NCBI GenBank assembly: GCA_021414005.1
Contig: JAIOPH010000006.1
Location: 62,001 to 126,000 of the forward strand
Reading direction: 5' to 3'
Length of the DNA stretch: 64,000 nucleotides
Source: Chthoniobacter sp.
GTDB lineage: Bacteria > Verrucomicrobiota > Verrucomicrobiia > Chthoniobacterales > Chthoniobacteraceae
The notes below the pieces were generated by a model. The model saw only the letters and a program-made list of their open reading frames with translations, had not been told where the DNA came from and ran no database searches. Made by a program: the position numbers and the translations under genes. Numbering within the stretch: position 1 is the stretch's first letter; each line of letters opens with the position of its first letter. This document shows positions 1 to 9,346 of the stretch, piece by piece.

Positions 1-330
1 GGTATCAAGCGTGGAAATACCGCGATTGAAGCGCTGCAACTCCAGCCCCGCGGCCTGCAGCAGCGCATTGGCAAAGGACACGTCGCGATGCTCCAGCGCA
101 TACGTGAGCACGCGCGCCACGTAGTCCTGCGAATCCGCGCCGGCCTCCTGCGCCGCCCCGAGATCACCGCGCTCGGCCGCCGCAAAAATCTCCGCCACCA
201 CCGCGCGATCCCGCCGCGCCTTTTCGCGCAGCGTGAACCACAGCCGCTCCAGCACCACCGTCAGCGCCACGAGCGAAACCGCGAGCAACGGCCACATCAC
301 GAGCCCGCCTTTGAGAAAAATCTGGATCAT
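1..330 (-). CDS. MotA/TolQ/ExbB proton channel family protein (partial, runs off the left edge)
   Basis: The first 110 codons of an inner-membrane protein are visible, starting at the ATG at 330 and leaving the window at base 1. The N-terminus has the family layout: a short head, one strong hydrophobic segment (about residues 8-28, motif MWPLLAVSLVAL), then a charged cytoplasmic stretch with ERLWF and a series of alanine-rich helices. In the family these proteins form the proton-conducting stator that energises TonB/Tol-type partners. The remaining transmembrane segments and any ExbD partner would lie to the left. A second, complete member of the family is at 42256-43095. Family membership is fairly sure; the substrate system is unknown. 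Confidence 0.75.
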   Translation of the reverse strand, partial: MIQIFLKGGLVMWPLLAVSLVALTVVLERLWFTLREKARRDRAVVAEIFAAAERGDLGAAQEAGADSQDYVARVLTYALEHRDVSFANALLQAAGLELQRFNRGISTLDT

Positions 331-436
331 TGGATGAAAGCGCCCGGAGCGGACGCACAATCGTCCCAGCCCGAACGCCCGCGACTTTCCACACTCCCGC
401 CCGAACTCTCAACCATTTCGGTGCCGGCCAACCAAC

Positions 437-1963
437 TCACCAATCCGTCGGCACGTAGTCTTTCAAAAACTTCCCCCACACATGTTCGCCGGTGTTCGCG
501 CCGGCGATGATTGGGTCCACAATGCGCGCCGCGCCGTCCACGATGTCGAGCGGCGGGTGAAAGCGGTGCTCGGCGGTTTTGCGTGCGGCGATTTGCACCG
601 GGTCCTCGTCCGTCACCCAGCCGGTGTCCACGCTGTTCATGTGAATGCCGTCGGCGTGGTAGTCGGCGGCGGCGGTGCGCGTCATCATGTTGAGCGCGGC
701 CTTGGCCATGTTGGTGTGCGGGTGGCGCGTGGTTTTGAATTTCCGGTAAAACTGCCCCTCCACGGCGGAGACGTTGACGATGTGCTTGTCGCGTTCCGGC
801 GTGCGGAGCATCAGCGGCTTGAGCCGGGCGTTGAGGAGGAAGGGCGCGATGGCGTTCACGAGCTGGGTTTCCAGCAGCTCGACGGACGGCACCTCGGCCA
901 TCATCAGCCGCCACGAATTGCGCTCGCGCAAATCCACCTGCTGCAAATCGGCGTCGAGCCGGCCTTCGGGAAAGAGCGCCTGCTGTGCGACCATTTCGTC
1001 CGGAAGCAGCGGCACCTGCGACAGCTCGGCGGCGTGCGTGAGCCCGACCTCCGCCATCCGCCGCTGTGCCACCACGGCGTCGCCCTCCGGCAGCAGATGG
1101 TAGCCGCGCAGCCCTTCGTACGCGCCGAGCAACGCGCGCGGCGGTGCCGGCATGGTCTCCACGGCGGCGGTCTCCAGCGCCATCATGTGCTGATAGAAAT
1201 CCGGCGGACGCCGCACCGTCTGGCAGGCGTTGTTCACGATGAAATCCAGCCGCTCGCGCGTGGCCAGCAAATGCCGGCAGAAGGCCTCCACGCTCGGCGT
1301 GTGCCGCAGATCGAGCCCGAAGATTTCCAGCCGACTCCCCCACTCCGCGAAGTCCGGCTCGGCCGCAAAACGCAACGCCGAGTCGCGCGGAAAGCGGGTC
1401 GTGACGATGACGCCGGCACCGGCACGCAGCAGCTTCAGGCCGGCCTGGTAGCCGATCTTCACGCGCCCGCCGGTGAGCAGCGCCACACGTCCGCGCAGGT
1501 CGGCGGTCTCGGTGCGTTTGCGGAAATTTAGCTCCGCGCACGCCGGGCAGAGCTGGTCGTAGAAATGGTGGATCGTCGAGTAGTCGCGCTTGCAGATGTA
1601 GCAGTTCTGCGGTTCCAGGACTTCGCGGAAATCGGGATCGTCCGTGACTTCCTGCTGCGAGAAGTCCGCCGGCGGCAGCACGTTCGGCGTGGTGAAAACG
1701 GGACGCTGGCGCAGCTTGCGGATGCCCGTTTCATTCAGCTTCGCCTCGTCGCGCTGGAGCTTTTCCGTCTTGCGCTGGCGGGCCACCGCCTTCACCAGCC
1801 GCCTCCGCGCCTCGAGGTCCGGCATGTGGATTTTGCCCGCCGCCTGGAGCAGCCGCGTGCGCGCCTCGTTCGGCAGGGCGGCGAGCAGCGCGCGGTTTTC
1901 CGCGACCTGCTCCAGCATCTCGATGGCAGCTTGCAAGCGCCCGGACAGCGCGTCGTCGTTCAT
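437..1963 (-). CDS. SDR-family oxidoreductase with N-terminal zinc ribbon
   Basis: A 508-residue protein. The N-terminal ~110 residues are helical and charged. They are followed by a four-cysteine ribbon (C121-x2-C124 and C139-x2-C142). From about residue 156 a Rossmann-fold short-chain dehydrogenase begins, with the nucleotide loop TGGRVKIG (164-171) and the conserved NNA motif. The usual catalytic YxxxK is not visible: the matching place reads TNMAK, so Thr stands where Tyr is expected. Classical SDRs are about 250 residues, so half of this protein is extra. The ATG at 1963 was chosen because upstream codons lie in a divergent promoter gap shared with the gene at 2054. The substrate cannot be predicted. 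Confidence 0.8.
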   Translation of the reverse strand: MNDDALSGRLQAAIEMLEQVAENRALLAALPNEARTRLLQAAGKIHMPDLEARRRLVKAVARQRKTEKLQRDEAKLNETGIRKLRQRPVFTTPNVLPPADFSQQEVTDDPDFREVLEPQNCYICKRDYSTIHHFYDQLCPACAELNFRKRTETADLRGRVALLTGGRVKIGYQAGLKLLRAGAGVIVTTRFPRDSALRFAAEPDFAEWGSRLEIFGLDLRHTPSVEAFCRHLLATRERLDFIVNNACQTVRRPPDFYQHMMALETAAVETMPAPPRALLGAYEGLRGYHLLPEGDAVVAQRRMAEVGLTHAAELSQVPLLPDEMVAQQALFPEGRLDADLQQVDLRERNSWRLMMAEVPSVELLETQLVNAIAPFLLNARLKPLMLRTPERDKHIVNVSAVEGQFYRKFKTTRHPHTNMAKAALNMMTRTAAADYHADGIHMNSVDTGWVTDEDPVQIAARKTAEHRFHPPLDIVDGAARIVDPIIAGANTGEHVWGKFLKDYVPTDW

Positions 1964-2053
1964 CCGCCGACCTTCCGCAATCGCCGGACATTGCGCCAGC
2001 GCCGTTTCGCGAGCCTCGCCAGCAGCGCGCGGCTCCATTATGAGCGGGCGTAC

Positions 2054-2968
2054 ATGAGCCAGCCCACGCCGCACCTTTCCCTCCCCACGCCGCAACTCCT
2101 GCTCGCGGACGGCTGGAAGGACTATCAACTGCTCGACACCGGCGGCGGGTTGAAAGTGGAGCGCTGGGGCGAGGCGGTGCTGGTGCGGCCCGATCCGCAG
2201 ATCATCTGGCCGCGCGGCGCGGGCGGCGCGTGGGACCGCTGGGACGGATACTATCACCGCAGCGAGACGGGCGGCGGGCGGTGGGAGTTTCGTCGCGCGC
2301 TGCCGGAATCGTGGACGCTGCGCTACGGCGCGCTCACGCTGAAAATTCGGCCCACGGATTTCAAACACACCGGGCTGTTTCCCGAGCAGGCGGTGAACTG
2401 GGATTGGTGCGGGCGAAAGATCGCCGCCGCGCGGCAAACGGGGCGCGAGGTCAGCGTGCTGAATCTTTTCGGCTACACCGGCGCGGCCACCGTGGCGGCG
2501 GCGGCGGCGGGCGCGTCGGTCTGCCATGTGGATGCCTCGAAAGGCGTGGTGCAGTGGTGCCGCGAAAACGCCGCGCTCTCCGGCCTCGCCGCCGCGCCGA
2601 TCCGCTACATCACCGACGATTGCCTGAAATTCACCGCCCGTGAAGCGCGCCGTGGCCGGCGCTACGACGCCATCATCCTCGACCCGCCGGCCTACGGTCG
2701 TGGGGCCGGGGGCGAAGTTTGGCAGATCGAGAAAGACCTCTGGCCGCTGCTGCTCGAATGCCGCGCCCTGCTCAGCGAGCGACCGCTTTTCCTGCTCATC
2801 AACGGCTACGCCTCGAAGCTCTCGCCGATCGTCCTCGGCAATTTGCTCGCGCAACTTTTCGCCCGCGACGGCGGCCAACTCACCGTGGGCGAACTCGCCC
2901 TCCCCAGCCAGCGAGACGGGCTGGTGCTGCCCTGCGGTATCTGCGGACGGTGGGAGGCGCGTGACTAG
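2054..2968 (+). CDS. class I SAM-dependent methyltransferase, RlmI/RlmK-like
   Basis: A 304-residue protein resembling the catalytic half of 23S rRNA (cytosine-C5) methyltransferases of the RlmI/RlmK group. Motif I is NLFGYTGAATVAAAAAG. The acidic end of strand 2 (HVDASKGVVQWCREN) and the substrate-binding DPPAYGRG motif follow. The PUA domain of RlmI is not obvious in the short N-terminus. The stop overlaps the convergent PfkB gene by 4 bases. The ATG at 2054 follows a 90-bp divergent spacer. Methyltransferase fold is certain; rRNA as substrate is a family inference. Confidence 0.8.
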   Translation: MSQPTPHLSLPTPQLLLADGWKDYQLLDTGGGLKVERWGEAVLVRPDPQIIWPRGAGGAWDRWDGYYHRSETGGGRWEFRRALPESWTLRYGALTLKIRPTDFKHTGLFPEQAVNWDWCGRKIAAARQTGREVSVLNLFGYTGAATVAAAAAGASVCHVDASKGVVQWCRENAALSGLAAAPIRYITDDCLKFTAREARRGRRYDAIILDPPAYGRGAGGEVWQIEKDLWPLLLECRALLSERPLFLLINGYASKLSPIVLGNLLAQLFARDGGQLTVGELALPSQRDGLVLPCGICGRWEARD

Positions 2969-3978
2969 CTGCGAAAGCCGTAGCGCTCGCCGAGCGCGAG
3001 GCATTCCGCGAGCGGAAGCATGCCGCCGGTGCAGGTCTCGTCGCTGAGATTCGCCGCCGCCGCGCAGACGCCCTGCCGCAGCCATTCGCGGACGGGTAGT
3101 CCCTCGTGCCAGCCGAGCAGCGCGCCGGCGGTGAAGGCATCGCCCGCACCGGCCGCGCCGACGATGTAATCCGCCGGCAGACGCACGCTGCCGTGCTCAT
3201 CCCACGCGCCGTCGCGACCGAGCGCGCACCCACCTTCGGGATAATGCACGACCACGCGCTCGCGCACGCCGGCGTCGAGCAGCGCCTGCATGGCCCGCCG
3301 CAGCTCCGCGCGATCCAGCGTTTCCCCCACCCGGATGCGTCGTCCGGTCACGCGGCCCGCTTCGAATTCGTTCATCACGCACACGTCCACGAAGCGCAGC
3401 GCGGGCAGGATGATTTTGGGGAAACGGTCGCTGTCCTCGCTGACCGCGTCGATGGAAGTCCGGAGCCCGGCGGCCTGCGCTCGGGCGAGAACCTCGGCGG
3501 CGACGGTGCCGTGCGTGGCGCTCGGAGCGTCGAGTCCATCGAGCAGCAGCAGGTAGCCGAGATGAAAAATGCGCGCGTTCGTTTTGGCAAAGTCGAAGTG
3601 CGCGGCGTTGAGCAGCGCGTTCGCTCCGCGTGCGTGGAAAAAGGTGCGGCGGCCGGTGGCCTGCACGGTCATCACGTCAGTGAACGAAGTCGGCGCGGCC
3701 GTGGTGCGCTGCATCGCGGTGGCGTCGATCTGATACCGCGCGCATTCTTCGAGGATCTTCTTTCCGTCGGCGTCGTCACCCACCAGGCCCACGCCCGCGA
3801 GCGGGATCGTTGCGCCCATTTTCGCGAGATCGACAAGCACGTTGTAAGGCGAGCCGCCCGAGCCATCCGAGCCGCCAACGATATTCGCCAGCGCATCCTG
3901 GGCGGGCCAGGTGTCGATGATTTTGACGTGATCAATAATCCAGTTTCCACCGGCGAGAATTCCGTTTCGAGGAGTCAT
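2965..3978 (-). CDS. PfkB-family carbohydrate kinase
   Basis: A 337-residue sugar or nucleoside kinase of the ribokinase/PfkB superfamily. The N-terminal glycine-rich substrate region (NIVGGSDGSGGSPYNVLVDLAKMGA) and the C-terminal signature GAAGAGDAFTAG, which carries the anion hole and the catalytic Asp, are both present. Length is usual for the family. The sugar specificity (fructose, adenosine, ribose and others) cannot be told from sequence. The gene is alone on its strand: it converges on the methyltransferase with a 4-bp overlap and is 68 bp downstream of the kinase gene at 4047-6398, so it could be co-transcribed with it. Confidence 0.88.
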   Translation of the reverse strand: MTPRNGILAGGNWIIDHVKIIDTWPAQDALANIVGGSDGSGGSPYNVLVDLAKMGATIPLAGVGLVGDDADGKKILEECARYQIDATAMQRTTAAPTSFTDVMTVQATGRRTFFHARGANALLNAAHFDFAKTNARIFHLGYLLLLDGLDAPSATHGTVAAEVLARAQAAGLRTSIDAVSEDSDRFPKIILPALRFVDVCVMNEFEAGRVTGRRIRVGETLDRAELRRAMQALLDAGVRERVVVHYPEGGCALGRDGAWDEHGSVRLPADYIVGAAGAGDAFTAGALLGWHEGLPVREWLRQGVCAAAANLSDETCTGGMLPLAECLALGERYGFRS

Positions 3979-4046
3979 AAATTTGGAGCCGCAGAGCCTC
4001 CACAATCGTCGCCCGCCGACAAGCGGTTTGTGGCGCGGCGCAGCGC

Positions 4047-6398
4047 CTAAAGTGACTCGGCAATGCCGGTGAAATAGCCGAGCATCTGGCGGTAGTCGTC
4101 CTTCCCGCGGGCGGCCTGGATGAGGAGGTCGCGGCCTTCGGTGTCCTTGCCCTCGTAGAGCGCATAGACGCCGAGCAGCCACTGGCGGTCGGCGACCTTA
4201 TCCGTCGTCCGCGCCTGGCGGAGAAAGGAGACACCCATGGCGATGATGCTGTCGCGGGAAACTTCCGTCCACGGCACCGGCACCGAGCCAAACTGCGACA
4301 CTACCTCGACCTGGATTTCATTCGCCCGGCGCACGCCCCCCGGGATGATCTGGTTCGGCCTTTTCACCAGCGGGTCGGGGTAGCCTACGGTCGCAATGTC
4401 GTTGATGAGCGTCGCCTTGAAACGCGCGAGCCATTCCGTTTTCAGGACCATCGAGGCGAGCACTTTTTTCGCGGATTCGGTATGGACCGAGGTGGCCTTG
4501 GCCGTAATCAGCGCGTCGTTGTAACGCATCAGGCCGCACAGCCCGAGCAGCTTCGGTTTTAACTCCGCAAGCACCTTCTGATCAGCCTCGGCGAGCGCGG
4601 CCAGACGCGCGGCTTCGCCGCTTTTCGCCATGACGATTTTCATCCGCAGATCCGAAGCGAGCGGCTCCAGCCGCGCGCCGAGCGCGGCGGGATGCCGGAG
4701 CTTGGCGCGGGCGGCTTCCACGGAGGCGAGCGCCTTTTCGTAGTCCGCCAGAGTGACCGCGGCGGCGGCTTCCTCGCTGGCCGCGGTGCAGGCGGTGAAG
4801 TCCGCGACAATGGGCGCAGCGAGCGCCTTGTACTCGCCGACCCACGCGGACTTGGCCGGCAATGCGACGGCGGCGGTTCCGAACTGGGCGAGCAGCGCCG
4901 CGGCGTTCTCGTAATCTTTCAGCGCCCAATTTTTCATCCCGCAGACGAGCAGCACGATGCACTCTTCGCCTTCGGGCTTCAGCGCCTCGATCGTTGCCGG
5001 CTTTACGGCCGACTCCGCCGCCGCGAGTTTCGCCATTGCGACAAAAAATTCCGCCAGACGTTGTTCAGTCGGGTCGGTGGAAAACGGGCCGCGTTCCGCG
5101 ATCTTGGCAAACTCCGCGCGCCCCTCCTCGCTGCGCCCGCCGAGAAACTCCGCGAGCCCAGCGTGCGTGCTGATCCAGTTCAGCCGCGGCTGCGGAACAT
5201 CGGGTAGTTTTTCCAAACTGCGAAACGCCGCCGCCGCCTTCGTGGCGTCGCTCCCCGCGAGCAGCATGCGCGCGGCCTGATATTTGCGGTCGGCCCCGCT
5301 GCCGCTGCCGGTCGTCACCACCTCCTCTTCCGGGTTGACCGGCGGCGCGGAATGTCTCGGCCAAAAAGTCACGGCCAAGCCAACGAGCACCGCCAGCGCG
5401 GCACCGGTGAGCATCAGCGTTTGCGGCTTCCGTTTGACTCCCTTGGCCCGGCGATCCCGGGTGGCGGCGAGTTCACGTTGCGCGTACTCCAGCGCCTTGA
5501 TCATTTCCCCGTATGTCTGAAACCGGTCGGCTGGTGCGAATTTCAACGCCTTATCGATCGCGAACGCTGTGGCCTCCGAGACCTCGCGGTTCACAGCGGC
5601 GAGGCTCGGCAGCTTGCGCTTGACCTCAAGCAACTCGCTCATCTGATTCGAATCGAGATTGCACGGCGGGGCACCCGCCAGCGCGTGGAAAAGCGCGGCC
5701 CCGAGTGAGTAAATGTCGCTCCTTACATCCTCTGGCTGATTGTCCAACTTCTCCGGTGCCACATAGGACGGCGTGCCCCAGACTTCGCCCATGACCGTGC
5801 CCGCGTTCTCCATTAGCACGGCGAGGCCGAAGTCCACGATCTTCGCCGTGTGCCGGTCGGCAAAAAGAATGTTGCCCGGCTTGATGTCGCGGTGAATCAG
5901 ACCGCGCTGCAACGCCGCATTCAGTCCCTGCGCGATTTGAATTCCCGTGGCCAGCACTTCCTCCTCGGGCAGTTTCCGCTCCTTCTCCAAAAGCTCATCG
6001 AGCGAACCGTGTCCGACCAACTCCATGGCGATATACACCCGCCCGTGATCCCGCCCGGTACTGAAGACCTTCACCACATACGGATGGTTGATCGACGCTG
6101 TGATCGCCGCCTCCCGCGCAAATTGCTCGTTGAATTCGGGATTCTGGCTGTGTTCCCGCTGCAGCAGCTTCAGCGCGACATGCCGGCCGAGATTGCGATC
6201 CAGCGCCCGGTACACCGTCCCCATGCCGCCGACGCCGAGCTGCTCCAGCAGTTCAAAGTGATCGAACCGCCGCTGCACTCGCATGGCAGTGCCACAGCCC
6301 GGGCACTGGAAATCCGTGCACGGTTCCTCCCCGGACACATCCACCTGCGTGGCACAGCTCGGGCAGTCCTGGATGTGGGATGGAGTTTCGTCGGCCAT
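4047..6398 (-). CDS. membrane-anchored serine/threonine protein kinase with N-terminal zinc ribbon
   Basis: A 783-residue Hanks-type kinase. Residues 12-35 carry two CxxC pairs of a zinc ribbon. The kinase domain spans about 46-315: glycine loop LGVGGMGTVY, ALK lysine (K77), catalytic HRDIKPGN (169-176), DFG (189-191) and a YVAPE activation-segment end. After a basic linker a single transmembrane helix (LMLTGAALAVLVGLAV) leads to an alanine-rich helical C-terminal region of about 380 residues, probably periplasmic and TPR-like. The start at 6398 places the zinc ribbon at the N-terminus, the common arrangement in PVC kinases; in-frame codons continue upstream to 6524 but look non-coding. It is divergent from the lipoprotein at 6523. 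Confidence 0.92.
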   Translation of the reverse strand: MADETPSHIQDCPSCATQVDVSGEEPCTDFQCPGCGTAMRVQRRFDHFELLEQLGVGGMGTVYRALDRNLGRHVALKLLQREHSQNPEFNEQFAREAAITASINHPYVVKVFSTGRDHGRVYIAMELVGHGSLDELLEKERKLPEEEVLATGIQIAQGLNAALQRGLIHRDIKPGNILFADRHTAKIVDFGLAVLMENAGTVMGEVWGTPSYVAPEKLDNQPEDVRSDIYSLGAALFHALAGAPPCNLDSNQMSELLEVKRKLPSLAAVNREVSEATAFAIDKALKFAPADRFQTYGEMIKALEYAQRELAATRDRRAKGVKRKPQTLMLTGAALAVLVGLAVTFWPRHSAPPVNPEEEVVTTGSGSGADRKYQAARMLLAGSDATKAAAAFRSLEKLPDVPQPRLNWISTHAGLAEFLGGRSEEGRAEFAKIAERGPFSTDPTEQRLAEFFVAMAKLAAAESAVKPATIEALKPEGEECIVLLVCGMKNWALKDYENAAALLAQFGTAAVALPAKSAWVGEYKALAAPIVADFTACTAASEEAAAAVTLADYEKALASVEAARAKLRHPAALGARLEPLASDLRMKIVMAKSGEAARLAALAEADQKVLAELKPKLLGLCGLMRYNDALITAKATSVHTESAKKVLASMVLKTEWLARFKATLINDIATVGYPDPLVKRPNQIIPGGVRRANEIQVEVVSQFGSVPVPWTEVSRDSIIAMGVSFLRQARTTDKVADRQWLLGVYALYEGKDTEGRDLLIQAARGKDDYRQMLGYFTGIAESL

Positions 6399-6522
6399 GG
6401 AAACGCTGTTTGGTATCAGCGCACCGGTGCGTCGGCAAGGGGCGTGTGCGCTTTGGAAAATTGTCCGCCGCGCGTGAAAAACCCGCTTGCCCGGCACCGT
6501 GTAGCCCATCACCTTCCGGCCC

Positions 6523-7361
6523 ATGAAAACCCTCCGTCATCTCCTCACCGCTGTCCTTTTCACCCTCGGCCTCACCGGCTGCCTGCAGATCGAGAATGTC
6601 GTCAAAGTCCAGGCGAACGGCAGCGGAACCGTGGATGTAAAGGTGGTCATGGGCAAAGCCGCACTCGCGCAGATCGAGCAGATGACCGCGGGCTTCGGCG
6701 ACCTCGGCGGGGGGAAAAAGGAGGACAAACCGGCCGCCAAGGCTTTCGATCTGATGGACGAGACGAAGCTCAAGGAAACGGCGGGAAAAATGGGCGAGGG
6801 CGTGACCTTTGTCTCGGCCAAGAAAATCGAGACCGAGACCGGCAGCGGCTTCGTCGCGACCTACGCTTTCAAGGACATCAACAAGCTGAAGCTCGACCAA
6901 AATCCCAGCGACGTGATGCCCACGCCCGGCGGCAAAAAAGGTGGACCCGGCGGCAGCAAAACGGAGCCGGTGACGTTTAAGTTCACCCAGGGCAGCCCGG
7001 CGACACTCCTCGTGAAAATGCCGACACCCGACATGAAGGCCGCCGCGAAGAAGAAGGAAGAAGCCACCGGCATGGAGGACATGGCGATGCAGATGATGAA
7101 AAGGAGATGTTCAAGGACATGAAGATCAGCATGGCCGTGGAAGTGGCCGGGGCGATCAAGGAGACCAACGCGGAATACACGGAAGGCTCGCGCGTGACGC
7201 TGATGGAGATGGACTTCAACAGGCTGCTCGCGAACCCGGAGAAGTTTAAGAAACTGGCGAAGGAAAATCCCAAGACCCTGCAGGAGAGCAAGGCGCTGAT
7301 GAAGGGGATCGACGGCGTGAAGGTGGAGACCGCACCGGAAGTGAAGATCAAGTTCCAGTAG
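6523..7361 (+). pseudogene. lipoprotein gene with a single-base frameshift
   Basis: The first frame encodes a lipoprotein: signal peptide with the lipobox LTGC (Cys about residue 20), then about 170 residues rich in Lys and Gly. Near 7095 coding moves to the next frame, which continues to a stop at 7361. Adding one G after 7095 would join the two as MQM-DEKEMFKDMK, so the event is a one-base deletion, either real or a sequencing error. An AAGGAG stretch directly before the ATG at 7107 could in principle allow internal initiation, but there is no proper spacing. No named function was recognised. It is divergent from the Ser/Thr kinase, with a shared 124-bp promoter gap. Confidence 0.7.
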
Positions 7362-7381
7362 GCACCCGCCGCGGCATCCGG

Positions 7382-8851
7382 CTACGGCTGGATGATCTCG
7401 ACCGCGTAGATGTTTACCTTGCCATTGGCCGCACGCTGGACGCTGCGGATTTGCAAAGGCCGGGTGGCGTCGCGGACGGTTGTGGCATTTTCCGCCGGCG
7501 GCACCGCTCCCGCCGGGTAATCCACGATGATGCGCGGCCCATCGGCGCGCTCTTTGCCGCCGACCTGCTCGCGCATGATGGCGCGGCTTTTGTCCGACGC
7601 CGTGACGAGAAATTCCCCCCGGAGATAGATGCGCTCCGCCGGTTCCCCGCGGTCCGCCATCTCGCCCGCTTCCGTCGCCGACACGCTTCGGCCGGGCGGC
7701 ACCTTGCCCGACTGGAATGTTTTCCACGAGCCGCCGTTCCCCACGAGCGTCGGATCGCGCTGGGGTTCGATGAAAGGCTTGAGCGGCACCCCGCCCGGCG
7801 AGACGCCGGGGACGGGCGTCGCGGTCGAACGCGGGGCAGGAGTGACCAGCTTCGTGATCGCCAGCGCGGGCGTCGGTGACGGCGTGACCTGCGACGGGCG
7901 CGGGGTGACGCCGCCCACTAGCGGAATTGGCGTGGCCACGGGCACTGGCGGCAGCGCACCCGTCGGCGGAACAGCGTCGTGCGGGTCGAGGGGATCGACG
8001 CGCACCAGTTCAGGATTCGGCGGAGGTTTCACACCATCCGTTCCCGCATCCCGCACCGCGATGGAATGCGTGCGGCGGTAGTCGGCGAACTTTTTCAACC
8101 CCGCGTCAAACGTCGTCTGTTTAACCACCGGCAAACCCGTCTCGATGACTAGTTCCGTGGGCGGTTCGAGACTGAATGTCCCCTCGCCCGCCTTCAGCGC
8201 GTAATTCCCGTAGAGCAGCGGCATGACCGTGAAAAGCATGTGCCCATCCGGCAATCGCTCCACATGCAGCAGCACCGAGAGATCGTTGGTCTTTTCGATC
8301 TTCGTCTCCAGCCCCGTCCGCAGGAGCGTGCGCAGCGCCGCCACATGCCGCGGCGGCGCGGGATAAACGTGCTCAATCACCACCTGCGGAAACTCTACGG
8401 ACTGCGCCAGCGCCACGACCCCCGAGGGAAACATGTCCGTCTTCCGCAAATCGAAAGCGTCCAGAATCAGGAATTTTCCCGTGACATAGACGAGCTTCGT
8501 TTTCGTCTCGCGGTAGTTCTTGATGTAATTGCGCAGCAGCAGCGCATTCTCCTCCGCCAGCTCGCGCGGAGCCATGGTGGCGTAACGGTCAAAGAGTTTC
8601 TTCGCCGGCACAAAGTCCCCGAGCGGTGCCGCCGTGACATCGAACCGCCGCAACGGATCGAGTTTCTTCATTTTCACCAAAAACCGGTAAGGCCCCGGCT
8701 GCTCGGGATGGCCAAAAATGTAAAAGCTGCCCAGCCAGCACGCGAACGCGACGCCGATCAGGAGCAGGATGAAAACGGTCCACAAAAACAGATTGTCGCG
8801 CTCCTTCGGCTCGTCCTCGCCGTCGTCGTAGCCGTAAAAATCGTCAGCCAT
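7382..8851 (-). CDS. hypothetical single-pass membrane protein
   Basis: A 489-residue protein of no family I can name. An acidic N-terminus (MADDFYGYDDGEDEPKERD) precedes one transmembrane helix (about residues 23-45, LWTVFILLLIGVAFACWLG). A folded domain of roughly 230 residues follows, then a long Pro/Thr/Val-rich linker (about 280-370) and a short C-terminal domain ending in VEIIQP. The topology suggests a periplasmic protein anchored by its N-terminus. It lies 39 bp downstream of the IscA-like gene on the same strand and may be co-transcribed. Confidence 0.6.
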   Translation of the reverse strand: MADDFYGYDDGEDEPKERDNLFLWTVFILLLIGVAFACWLGSFYIFGHPEQPGPYRFLVKMKKLDPLRRFDVTAAPLGDFVPAKKLFDRYATMAPRELAEENALLLRNYIKNYRETKTKLVYVTGKFLILDAFDLRKTDMFPSGVVALAQSVEFPQVVIEHVYPAPPRHVAALRTLLRTGLETKIEKTNDLSVLLHVERLPDGHMLFTVMPLLYGNYALKAGEGTFSLEPPTELVIETGLPVVKQTTFDAGLKKFADYRRTHSIAVRDAGTDGVKPPPNPELVRVDPLDPHDAVPPTGALPPVPVATPIPLVGGVTPRPSQVTPSPTPALAITKLVTPAPRSTATPVPGVSPGGVPLKPFIEPQRDPTLVGNGGSWKTFQSGKVPPGRSVSATEAGEMADRGEPAERIYLRGEFLVTASDKSRAIMREQVGGKERADGPRIIVDYPAGAVPPAENATTVRDATRPLQIRSVQRAANGKVNIYAVEIIQP

Positions 8852-8890
8852 GTCGGGGAAACCAGAGGCGCGGGAACGCGCCGCGGGAAA

Positions 8891-9241
8891 TTAATGCGTG
8901 TGCGTGTCGGCCTCCGCGTCGGCGGGTTCAAACGACGTACCGCAGCCGCAGCTCCGCGCGGCGTTCGGATTCTGAATGCGGAAGCCGGAACCCGCGAGGT
9001 CGTCGGCGTAATCAATGGTCGAGCCGGCGAGAAAATGCGCGCTCTGCGCATCAATGATCACCTTCACTCCGCCGCGCTCCACGACCTCGTCGCCCGCCTG
9101 CGCGAGATCGAGCCCCATCGCGTATTGCAGTCCCGCGCAGCCGCCGTTCTCCACGAGAATCCGCAACCCCCTGGCCGGGTCGTCCTGCTCGCGGACGATG
9201 GTTTCGAGCTGCGCAAAGGCGGCGTCTGTGACGGTAATCAT
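8891..9241 (-). CDS. HesB/IscA/ErpA-type iron-sulfur cluster assembly protein
   Basis: A 116-residue A-type Fe-S carrier. The three cluster-ligand cysteines are present: C35 in ENGGCAGLQY, and C98 and C100 in SCGCGTSF. Length and the FRIQNPNA block are typical of IscA/ErpA. Such proteins pass Fe-S clusters to apo-enzymes in the cytoplasm. The C-terminal tail ends in a His-rich stretch (DTHTH). It is divergent from mutL with about 105 bp between them. Which paralogue (IscA, SufA or ErpA) cannot be told without the isc/suf context. Confidence 0.9.
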   Translation of the reverse strand: MITVTDAAFAQLETIVREQDDPARGLRILVENGGCAGLQYAMGLDLAQAGDEVVERGGVKVIIDAQSAHFLAGSTIDYADDLAGSGFRIQNPNAARSCGCGTSFEPADAEADTHTH

Positions 9242-9346
9242 GGTGGTGGAAAATAGGCCACACGCCGCCGGGTGCCAAGCGGCAAGTGGCGGTGGAAAGT
9301 CGCGCGCACTTGTCACCCGCCGCGCCTCCCCCGACACTGCGCGCCC

